64,000 bases of DNA from Cesiribacter sp964504565 (GTDB lineage Bacteria > Bacteroidota > Bacteroidia > Cytophagales > Cyclobacteriaceae): assembly GCA_964504565.1 (NCBI GenBank), contig CAZDEY010000001.1, forward strand, positions 476,075 to 540,074, given 5' to 3'. The position numbers and the translations under genes were made by a program. Positions 25,991 through 33,049 of the stretch are shown piece after piece. Positions within the stretch are counted from its first letter, which is position 1. Each line of letters opens with the position of its first letter. The notes beneath the pieces were generated by a model that ran no database searches, was not told the DNA's origin, and saw only the letters and a list, made by a program, of their open reading frames with translations.

Positions 25991-26295
25991 ATTACGAATT
26001 ACAAATTACGAATTAATTCCTACAGTGGCGTAAGATTGACTACTTACTTAGGTGTTTCCGTCGTTCTGGGTTTAATAAATTGGTTGTACTGCTTAATTTA
26101 AATAAGTAAGAAAATTCACAGGAAGGAATATCCGTATTCCTTTGGGTGTTGCGTGAGAGCCTTGCAGTAGTAAGGCTCTTCGCTTGTAAAAAGTTAAAAT
26201 AATAACAAATATTACATATAGGTCTCAGCTGTCGGTATCTTCATTATGTTTGTCAGGTTATAAATAAACCCTTACCGTTTTAATTCAGACAAAAC
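25991..26295. other. 305-base non-coding region with two hairpins
   Basis: Begins with an AATTACGAATT repeat island (25990-26018). Further on are a GGAATA/TATTCC hairpin (26125-26140, loop TCCG) and an AGAGCCTTGC/GTAAGGCTCT hairpin (26156-26179, loop AGTA). No ORF. These could be a small RNA or the end of one, but no known RNA family is recognised. Confidence 0.5.
26249..26280 (+). promoter_or_regulatory. Possible promoter of the lipoprotein gene at 26296
   Basis: TTTG (26249-26252) and TACCGTTT (26273-26280) are separated by 20 bases, an approximate match to the Bacteroidota -33/-7 pattern. Confidence 0.4.
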
Positions 26296-27045
26296 ATGAA
26301 AAAACTATTCTATTTTGCTTTGGCGGGTTCACTATTCTTTACTAGCTGTAGTAAAGACGATGAACCGGCACCAAAAACCGAGGCTACTGCTAAAACTGAA
26401 CTGCTAGTTAGCCAAGTTCCTAAAGTTGCTCCACCGGCTCAAATGCAGAATTCAACAAGTGAATATGCTCAGGCAGCATACGGGGTAGCCAGCGGAATGA
26501 GTCAGGTTCCTCAAGGGCTTTTAAGTTTTACCCCGCCAGCTGGAACAGAAGTATCGGATCAGCCTCTACCTTTTGGTAACGCGCGTATGGCTGAAGGAAG
26601 TTATTTAACGTACTTCTGGACACAAGACGGCTTTGATTTTGCCTACCAGTTATTTGAGGGCGAATTGCTTAATATTCTGGATTTGTACTATAAGCCTGCC
26701 GGATCTGATGATGAATACGTCCAATACCTTCATGCTGAAGTAGAGAAAGACGGAAAAAACGGCTTTTACGAAGCTTATGCAAATTATAGTGATAATGGAG
26801 AGATAAATACACTTTTTACCTTTACCTTCACTTGGAAAACTAATAGTGATAATAGTATAAATTATCTATATGACATGGATGGTTTGGCTGCTTACGATTT
26901 GTTAGTTAACCCTGATGGCTCAGGAACACTAAAAGTGGTTCAGTTTGGTGATTTATTTTATGAATCAGCCTGGGACGCTAGCGGAAACGGTTGGTGGAAG
27001 ACTTATGATTATGAAGGAGATGTTGATGATGAAGGAAACTTCTAA
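26296..27045 (+). CDS. Lipoprotein, paralogue of the next gene
   Basis: 249 aa. Lipobox FFTSCSKDDEP. After a linker come an all-helical stretch (about 40-60) and a beta-rich domain with SYLTYFWTQDGFDFAYQLFEG and a C-terminal VNPDGSGTLKVVQFGD ... YESAWDASGNGWWKTYDYEG. The neighbouring gene at 27120 has the same order of motifs (see there), so both come from a tandem duplication. No known domain is recognised. Monocistronic; terminator at 27073. Confidence 0.65.
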   Translation: MKKLFYFALAGSLFFTSCSKDDEPAPKTEATAKTELLVSQVPKVAPPAQMQNSTSEYAQAAYGVASGMSQVPQGLLSFTPPAGTEVSDQPLPFGNARMAEGSYLTYFWTQDGFDFAYQLFEGELLNILDLYYKPAGSDDEYVQYLHAEVEKDGKNGFYEAYANYSDNGEINTLFTFTFTWKTNSDNSINYLYDMDGLAAYDLLVNPDGSGTLKVVQFGDLFYESAWDASGNGWWKTYDYEGDVDDEGNF

Positions 27046-27072
27046 TCATCTATAAAAGTTAATTGATAATCT

Positions 27073-27097
27073 AAAGCCTGCTTTTGCGGGCTTTTTT
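27073..27097 (+). terminator. Rho-independent terminator
   Basis: AAAGCCTGC (27073-27081) / GCGGGCTTT (27086-27094, one G-T pair) with a TTTT loop and further T residues. Confidence 0.8.
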
Positions 27098-27119
27098 AGT
27101 TTAAAATGTAATTTTCGGT

Positions 27120-27923
27120 ATGTCCAGATCTTTTTTATGGGTAGCCTGCCTACTTTCCGCAATTGCCCTAGGGTATAGTTGTAATTCCGACTCAGAAGAG
27201 CCGGACCCGGTTTTGCTTTCCGCGCATAACCAGTTGCTAGAAGCAGTACCGGAAATATCCGTGTCTAGTACCCTTATGCAAAATGCCGACTCGGTGCCGC
27301 AGGTTATTGCCGAGCGCGTACGCTTTGCTCAGGAAATACTTTATGTGCTAGATCCTGAATTTGTGCCGCCGGCCAACGCCCTGCGAACCACCACCCCGGT
27401 AGAAATTGAGTACGCCGCGGGGCAGCGCCGGGCAAGCTCGGAACCTGCCGATTTTTTAGTATTCTACTGGGAAGTTGATGGAAATCGCCTGGCTCGCCAA
27501 CTTTCGTCTAAGCCTAATACCGGGGAGTATTTTCTAGAATTGCTGAAGAGAACGCCTACTAGCCAGGAGGCTTATTTGCCGCAAGTTACCGGTAACTTCA
27601 CCAAAAACTTTACCCAGGCCCAATTATACACTCACTCAAGCTATGCGCTGGGCGATGGTATTGTGTACAAACCAGTTGTGGGCGAACTAAGCTGGGCACC
27701 CGTACCTAACGAAGTTGAAGCTACGGATTATACCCTGGCCCAGGGGGAAACCACGAACAATTCCCGTATTTTAAGTGCCCTGCGGGTATTTAGCGATGGC
27801 TCCGGCAGCCTAAATCAATCGCAGGGCGGCCGCACCTTAGAAACTATCTGGAGTGCTTCCGGCGGGGGTAGTTACACTATTTTTAATGAGTCGGGCCAGA
27901 TTGTAAAAACTGGTAGTTATTAG
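27120..27923 (+). CDS. Lipoprotein, paralogue of the previous gene
   Basis: 267 aa. Lipobox LGYSCNSDSEEP. It shares with the upstream lipoprotein the pattern LLEAVPEI...MQN (there LLVSQVPKV...MQN), PADFLVFYWEVDGNRLARQL (there SYLTYFWTQDGFDFAYQL) and FSDGSGSLNQSQGG followed by TIWSASGGGSYTIFNESG (there NPDGSGTL and AWDASGNGWWKTYDYEG). Function unknown. It is convergent with the 327-aa gene, the stops being 1 base apart. Confidence 0.65.
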   Translation: MSRSFLWVACLLSAIALGYSCNSDSEEPDPVLLSAHNQLLEAVPEISVSSTLMQNADSVPQVIAERVRFAQEILYVLDPEFVPPANALRTTTPVEIEYAAGQRRASSEPADFLVFYWEVDGNRLARQLSSKPNTGEYFLELLKRTPTSQEAYLPQVTGNFTKNFTQAQLYTHSSYALGDGIVYKPVVGELSWAPVPNEVEATDYTLAQGETTNNSRILSALRVFSDGSGSLNQSQGGRTLETIWSASGGGSYTIFNESGQIVKTGSY

Positions 27924-27924
27924 T

Positions 27925-28908
27925 TTACTGAGCCTGGTCTTTGCGCAGGGCAGTCCAGAAATTACGTAGGGCCTGCTCCCAATTGGGCGAGGCATCCCAG
28001 GTGCTGCCCATATACACCTCGTTGTTGGCAATTTGTCTTATATAGAATTTATACACCGGCTGCTGGTCTTCTCCGGTATACTGAAGTTGCGGTTGGCTAT
28101 CTTCATTAGGCAAATATTCCAGCAGCTCGCGTACACTGTTGGGGCTGGCGTGTAGGTAAAGAAGCACAAACTGAAAGCCTTGCTTCAGCCGGAGGTTATC
28201 TTCTTCGGTGCCGGGTTCGGTAATGCCCCACTCATAAGGGTAGGCCTGCATAACCGATTGCAGTGCGGCGGTACTATCGTTTCCGCTTAAGGTAAAGGTA
28301 TAGGCCGGCACCGCCAGGCGGTCTAATTTTAAATCTAATGGGTAGGAGAAGAAGCGGCGCTTAAACCCAATATCGGTTTTGCTAAAAAACTCCGGTACCT
28401 CGCCAATCAGGAAATTCTGGTTGAACAAGCCGGCTGCGGCTACAGCTTTGCTTAGTTCGTTAGCTGCCTCTTTGGGGCTGGGCGCTGTAGTTTGCCAAAC
28501 CGATCCCGTGGGACTTAGCAGTTCTTCCTCGCCTAACTGGGCTACGGTTAGGGTAGTGCCGGCTTGTTTGTCAATAACTACCACATTAGCCACATCGCGG
28601 CTGCGTATATCTTCCAGAAAAGAGCGGGTAGCATCGGGGCCGCTCAGCAGGGTTTGGAGTTCGTAGTAGGCAATTACATCAATGCTGGCGTTGCGCAAAA
28701 TAGGGTGAACCTCATCGGCAATAGCCTGCCAGGCCGGTTCGGTACTGGCTGCCGCCGGGGCGTCAATTATAGCTATGGTGCGACTCCGCAAAAAATCGCG
28801 CTGAAACTCATCGGTAATAGTTAGCCCGGCAGTAAGCGTTTGGGCGGTTTGAGCCTGCAGCCTTATTAATGAGAGAGTATATATAAGTATCGAGAAAACG
28901 TATTTCAT
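27925..28908 (-). CDS. Secreted protein of unknown function
   Basis: 327 aa with a signal peptide ending RLQAQ. No family recognised. The first half resembles an alpha/beta fold (RSRTIAIIDAPAAAS, ANVVVIDKQAGTTLTVAQLGEEE), and the second half has SYPLDLKLDRLAVPAYTFTLSG and QGFQFVLLYLHASPNSVRELLEYLP. It looks like a conserved Bacteroidota periplasmic protein. Gene stands alone; the palindromic hairpin at 29013-29045 lies upstream. Confidence 0.55.
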   Translation of the reverse strand: MKYVFSILIYTLSLIRLQAQTAQTLTAGLTITDEFQRDFLRSRTIAIIDAPAAASTEPAWQAIADEVHPILRNASIDVIAYYELQTLLSGPDATRSFLEDIRSRDVANVVVIDKQAGTTLTVAQLGEEELLSPTGSVWQTTAPSPKEAANELSKAVAAAGLFNQNFLIGEVPEFFSKTDIGFKRRFFSYPLDLKLDRLAVPAYTFTLSGNDSTAALQSVMQAYPYEWGITEPGTEEDNLRLKQGFQFVLLYLHASPNSVRELLEYLPNEDSQPQLQYTGEDQQPVYKFYIRQIANNEVYMGSTWDASPNWEQALRNFWTALRKDQAQ

Positions 28909-29012
28909 GAAATACCAAATGACTTAGCAAGTTAGGCTTTTACAAATAACTAGGTAAAGATTGAAAACCGTATAGTTAACAGGCTAAATTATAAAAATTC
29001 TGCCCGAACATG

Positions 29013-29045
29013 AGTAACGAGGTTACTCTAAGTAACCTCGTTACT
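29013..29045. repeat. 15-bp-stem palindromic hairpin, copy 2
   Basis: AGTAACGAGGTTACT (29013-29027), loop CTA, AGTAACCTCGTTACT (29031-29045). Same design as the element at 20604; the one base pair that differs (G-C here, T-A there) is changed in both arms, so pairing is kept. Located 25 bases after the aldehyde dehydrogenase stop. Confidence 0.65.
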
Positions 29046-29070
29046 ATTCTAAGCTATACTTCAAACCTAA

Positions 29071-30510
29071 CTATAAAAACTTTAAAATAAGCCGGGCGGC
29101 GGTTTTGGCCAGCGGAGAAAAGGGCGGGGAAAACAAACCAGTTAGGCTGTAGCCCTCGCGTTGCTTTAGTACGCCCTTGGCGTTACTAAACGCTTTAAAG
29201 CCCCAGTGACCGTGGGCTTTGCCTATGCCGCTAAAGTTAACGCCGCCAAAGGGCAGGCTCGGGTTTAGGTAGTGCAGGGAGCAATCGTTTATACACACCC
29301 CGCCGGAACTGGTATGAGCGAGAATCTCCTTGCGTTGCTCGGTGCTGCTGCTAAATAGGTATAGAGCCAGTGGTTTGGGTTTGCTATTTATATAGTCGTA
29401 AACCTCTTGGTTGGTGCGGTAGGTTTTTATAGGCAGAATAGGCCCGAATATTTCTTCCTGTAACAAGGAGCAATTTTCCGGTACATTGGTAATTACGGTA
29501 GGTTCTATATAATTGGTAGCTCCATCGGTGCTGCCGCCGTAGCGTACTTGGGCATCTTGCTCTACCGCCTCGCTAAGGGCTTTTTGTAAGCGGCTAAAGT
29601 GCTTGTCGTTTATAACGCGGGCGTATTCGTCGGTAGCTTTACGCTCTTCGGCAGTAGCTCCGTACATGTTGTCCAATACCGTCTTCATTTCGCCGATAAA
29701 CTCTTCGGCTACGCTTTCGTGCACCAGCAGATAGTCGGGTGCTATGCAGGTTTGGCCGGCATTTACCCATTTGCCCAGGGCTATGCGTTGGGCGGCGGTG
29801 GTTAGCTTAGTATCCGGGCATACTATTGCCGGCGATTTTCCGCCCAGTTCCAGCGTAACCGAAGTTAAATTTTCGGCAGCGGCTTCCATCACTATTTTCC
29901 CTACCTGGGGGCTGCCGGTAAAAAATATATGGTCGAACGGCTGGCTTAGTAACTCTTGAGAAACCTCCTTGCCGCCCTGGTACAGCATAACTTCATCCGG
30001 CGTAAAAACTTCTTCTACCAGGCGCTGAAGCAAATTGGCTGTATTAGGCGTTAACTCCGAGGGTTTAAGCACCGCAGTGCAGCCCGCTGCCAGGCAACTT
30101 ACCAAAGGCACTAATTGGAGGTTGAAGGGGTAATTCCAGGGGGCTATTATCAAGGCCGTACCTTTAGGTTCCCACTGAACCCAACTGCTAGTTCCTAACA
30201 GTGTAAGTGGGGTGCTTACTTTTTCTTTCTTCATCCAGCCTTTCAGGTGGCGGCGGGCGTAGCGTATTTCGCTCAGTACCGGAAAAATTTCGGTCATATC
30301 CGTTTCCATTTCCGGTTTCTTAAAATCATCCTGAAGGGCCAGCCGTATACTGTCTTTATTCTCCTGAATCCAATCTTCCAGCCGGGTCAAGCGGTTAATC
30401 CGTTCCTTAGCCGAGCTCCGGCGCCAGGCCAGTTTAGTGGGTAATTGGTGTTCCAGTATGTTTTCTATTGCGGTAGCCGTAGGGAGTTGGGCCAGGTTCT
30501 GAACTTCCAT
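29071..30510 (-). CDS. Aldehyde dehydrogenase (class 3-like)
   Basis: 479 aa. Catalytic cysteine in NAGQTCIAPDY and general base in TLELGGKSP, plus IIAPWNYPFNLQLVPL and FFTGSPQVGK for NAD(P) binding and the EEIFGPILP block. The pattern is that of ALDH3-type/fatty aldehyde dehydrogenases, and the C-terminal tail after the core (FSPPFSPLAKTAARLILKFL) is hydrophobic, which may allow membrane attachment. Likely oxidises medium or long aliphatic aldehydes. It is 3 bases downstream of the metallo-beta-lactamase gene, so the two are co-transcribed. Confidence 0.92.
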   Translation of the reverse strand: MEVQNLAQLPTATAIENILEHQLPTKLAWRRSSAKERINRLTRLEDWIQENKDSIRLALQDDFKKPEMETDMTEIFPVLSEIRYARRHLKGWMKKEKVSTPLTLLGTSSWVQWEPKGTALIIAPWNYPFNLQLVPLVSCLAAGCTAVLKPSELTPNTANLLQRLVEEVFTPDEVMLYQGGKEVSQELLSQPFDHIFFTGSPQVGKIVMEAAAENLTSVTLELGGKSPAIVCPDTKLTTAAQRIALGKWVNAGQTCIAPDYLLVHESVAEEFIGEMKTVLDNMYGATAEERKATDEYARVINDKHFSRLQKALSEAVEQDAQVRYGGSTDGATNYIEPTVITNVPENCSLLQEEIFGPILPIKTYRTNQEVYDYINSKPKPLALYLFSSSTEQRKEILAHTSSGGVCINDCSLHYLNPSLPFGGVNFSGIGKAHGHWGFKAFSNAKGVLKQREGYSLTGLFSPPFSPLAKTAARLILKFL

Positions 30511-30513
30511 AAA

Positions 30514-31260
30514 TTAATTCTTCTGATGGTGTTGCCTAAGCAAATATAACGTATGCTCAAACAGCTTGTTTGCCGGGTGGCCGGGTAGGTTCCAACGTTG
30601 GTGGCCCGGAACTATCCAGCGGGCGTGGCCGTAGTGTCGGCTCAGAAACTGAATAGTGCGCGGCCACTGCTGCAAATCGGCATCTTCGGTATAGCCCATA
30701 CCGGTGGCCTGTTCGCTCTTAACCAGGCAGCCGCCGTAGAGTACCTGTTGCCGGGGCAGCCACACCACCAGGTTATCAACCGTATGGCCCGGGCCGGGGT
30801 ACACAACCTCTAGTTTATCACTTCCAAGCTGAAAAACTGTATCCTTTTTAAAGGTAATAGCGGCAAGCGTATCGCCGTGCTGTTTAGCCAACTGCCGGGT
30901 TATTTCCGAAACGTAGAGCGGAATATTATGGGCTTGTAGTACTTTAGCGCCTCCGGTGCGATCATCGTGCCAGTGAGTGGCCACAACGCCGCATATAGGT
31001 TTGTGTAGGGCAGAATCAGTCCAATAAATTAGCTGTTCCATCTGCAGGCTATCCCAGGCGGTATCTACCAGAAATACGCTGCTATCGGCTTCAACAATAA
31101 GTCCGTTGGAGGGGAAGGGTTTTCCGCTTAGTTTTTTGTAGGAAGTATGCACCCAAACGCCGGAGGTCAGGGGGGTCACCTTAATACTATAATTATCTTG
31201 CGCCCAAAGCGATAAGGGCAGGAAGAGAATTGTACTTAGAAATGCTATTATAAACTTCAT
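30514..31260 (-). CDS. Subclass B1-type metallo-beta-lactamase
   Basis: 248 aa, signal peptide ending SLWAQ. All zinc ligands of B1 enzymes are visible: H96, H98 and D100 in ATHWHDDRTGG, H159 in GPGHTVDN, C178 in YGGCLVKS and H220 in VPGHQ; the 42-residue distance from Cys to the last His equals that between Cys221 and His263 in B1 numbering, and K181 matches the substrate-binding lysine. Such enzymes hydrolyse penicillins, cephalosporins and carbapenems in the periplasm. Chromosomal B1 enzymes are common in Bacteroidota; activity of this one is not proven. It shares an operon with the aldehyde dehydrogenase. Confidence 0.85.
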   Translation of the reverse strand: MKFIIAFLSTILFLPLSLWAQDNYSIKVTPLTSGVWVHTSYKKLSGKPFPSNGLIVEADSSVFLVDTAWDSLQMEQLIYWTDSALHKPICGVVATHWHDDRTGGAKVLQAHNIPLYVSEITRQLAKQHGDTLAAITFKKDTVFQLGSDKLEVVYPGPGHTVDNLVVWLPRQQVLYGGCLVKSEQATGMGYTEDADLQQWPRTIQFLSRHYGHARWIVPGHQRWNLPGHPANKLFEHTLYLLRQHHQKN

Positions 31261-31301
31261 AGGTTTTCAAAAATATCTAGCACTTAAAATAAACCTAATA
31301 A

Positions 31302-31440
31302 GAATTACGAATTACGAATTACACCTTAATTATTTAGCGCACCAGCGTATTAAATCACCGCATTGCCACATTATCATATCACCAAATCGCTAAATCACTA
31401 CATCACCAATTCACCAATTTTTTTCCTACCCAAATAATAC
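31302..31440. repeat. AATTACGAATT island followed by CACCAAATCGC-type low-complexity sequence
   Basis: 31302-31322 holds overlapping AATTACGAATTAC units, then a degenerate series of short words (ATCACCAAATCGCTAAATC, TACATCACCAATTCACC) runs to the stop of the next gene. Similar islands occur elsewhere in the window. Confidence 0.5.
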
Positions 31441-32658
31441 TTTAAAGTAGAAAGAGGGCTTCTTTAGCTGCTCGCGTACGTCCAGATCGGTGAGCATACA
31501 GCTTATGGTTTCGCGCAGGGTTTTATTGGTAGTAGCTTTGTTTACTACCATGCTGAATAGCCAAGGGTAGTTCAATAGGTCCTGCATGGTTTTGCTTAAT
31601 TTCAGTTCTTTGCCCAGTCGTTGGTATATAGCTTTATCGTAGCCTTTTAGAAATTTGGCCTCGTAGGTATTGGTTTCTAACGCCTTCAGTATCCACTGCG
31701 AAGCGGTTTCGCCGCTAGCTAGGGCATTGCCGATTCCCTCGCCGGTAAAGGGATCAATTAGTGAGGCCGCATCGCCTACCAATAGTAAACGGTCAGTGCT
31801 TAATTTTTTCTGTTTAGAACCTAGCGGCAGGCCAAATCCCTTAATTTCGTCCAGCCGGTTGGCTTGGGCAAAGCGTTCCCTCAGTGCGGGGGTAGTATTA
31901 ATGCATTCTACTAGGGCTTTTTTTAGGTTTACCCGCTTTTTAGCAATAACATCGCTGCGCATACCGGCCCCTACGTTAGCCCGGCCGTCGGGCAGCGGAA
32001 AAATCCAGAAGTAGCCGGGAAGAAAATCTTTTAGAAAATGGAGTTCAATATGGCCGTCGGGGTGTAAATCCTTAATCCCTTCGTAATAGGCCCTTACTCC
32101 GGCTACGTGGTGGCGCTTATCCAATTTATGGCCGGCCAATGCCTGGGCTTCTCTAGAATGAGCCCCGTTGGCGGCAACTACTATTTCAGCTTGGATGGTA
32201 TCGCCGGTTTGGGTAGTAAGCCTACGGCCGTTTTCTTCCAGTTGGTTATATGAAACGGCGCTTTCCTCCAGCACGGTTACCAAAGGCTGCTTGCGGCACT
32301 CTTCCAACAAATAGTTATCGAACCAGAGGCGGGGAGCTACGTAACCGGGCGGGCGCGCACTGGGGTGGTACTTATCTTTAAAGGGAACATCCAGTATTTG
32401 CTGGTTAGGGGCTATAAAGCGGGCCCCCCAACTGGGCAGACTGGCCGGGGCTTGGGTTAGTTCGTTAATAAGCTCCGGCGAAATCCGGTTCAGGATGTTG
32501 ACCGTCCAGCCACTGAGGCCGTCGCCGCAAATTTTATCGCGCGGAAACTTGGCCTTATCTACCAACAACGACTCTATACCGGCTTTAGCCAGAAACAGGG
32601 CAGTGGAGCATCCGGCCGGGCCGGCGCCTATTATACAAACTGGGGTTTGGTAATGCAC
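31426..32658 (-). CDS. Geranylgeranyl reductase family FAD-dependent oxidoreductase
   Basis: 410 aa. N-terminal FAD motif CIIGAGPAGCSTALFLAKAG, the family stretch FPRDKICGDGLSG, and the second FAD block LLVGDAASLIDPFTGEGIGNAL are diagnostic of the GGR/halogenase-like flavoprotein group. Members reduce isoprenoid double bonds or act on menaquinone and lipids; the substrate here is not clear. The start is GTG at 32658; no ATG is nearby. Single gene, no signal peptide, likely cytoplasmic or membrane-associated. Confidence 0.85.
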   Translation of the reverse strand: MHYQTPVCIIGAGPAGCSTALFLAKAGIESLLVDKAKFPRDKICGDGLSGWTVNILNRISPELINELTQAPASLPSWGARFIAPNQQILDVPFKDKYHPSARPPGYVAPRLWFDNYLLEECRKQPLVTVLEESAVSYNQLEENGRRLTTQTGDTIQAEIVVAANGAHSREAQALAGHKLDKRHHVAGVRAYYEGIKDLHPDGHIELHFLKDFLPGYFWIFPLPDGRANVGAGMRSDVIAKKRVNLKKALVECINTTPALRERFAQANRLDEIKGFGLPLGSKQKKLSTDRLLLVGDAASLIDPFTGEGIGNALASGETASQWILKALETNTYEAKFLKGYDKAIYQRLGKELKLSKTMQDLLNYPWLFSMVVNKATTNKTLRETISCMLTDLDVREQLKKPSFYFKVLFG

Positions 32659-33049
32659 TGGGTAAAGATGGTAAAATTTGCCGAGCCTATTCTATATAGG
32701 TAAGTGGCTAATATAATTAAGAATTAAAAATGTAGAATTGAGGCCGGGCTGGCGTACTAGTTGAGAATTTAATTAGCGGCTTGCTTATTCAGTAGTGAGC
32801 TAAAGTTTGTCTTTTTACTTGATAGAGTTCATTTTACCCGGCTGATTCAAAATTGTTAGAAAAACTTTGCTCCCGGCTGTAACCGTTCATCACATTGGTG
32901 CATCTAAGGTATGAAGGTTAGGGTACCACCTTCATCAAACAATCTAAATACATTCCGGAACGCTTATCAACTCAAGCTTCCGCTTATAACATAGTACTTG
33001 GTAATGCAAGGTAGTATGCTTTACCTTAGTGCTATTAAACCTTTTACCT
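32659..33049. other. 391-base divergent intergenic region
   Basis: Non-coding. Contains an ATGAAGGT/ACCTTCAT hairpin (32911-32935) with a 9-base loop and the promoter-like boxes at 32998-33029. Otherwise AT-rich with nothing recognised. Confidence 0.5.
32998..33029 (+). promoter_or_regulatory. Possible promoter of the outer-membrane receptor gene
   Basis: TTG (32998-33000) and TACCTTAG (33022-33029), 21 bases apart. The -7 box overlaps the GTG at 33029, which argues that translation starts at the ATG at 33050. Confidence 0.45.

Noticed and set aside
26150..26180. Riboswitch or tRNA in the 305-base gap
   Set aside because: Only simple hairpins are present; no conserved riboswitch core or cloverleaf could be drawn.
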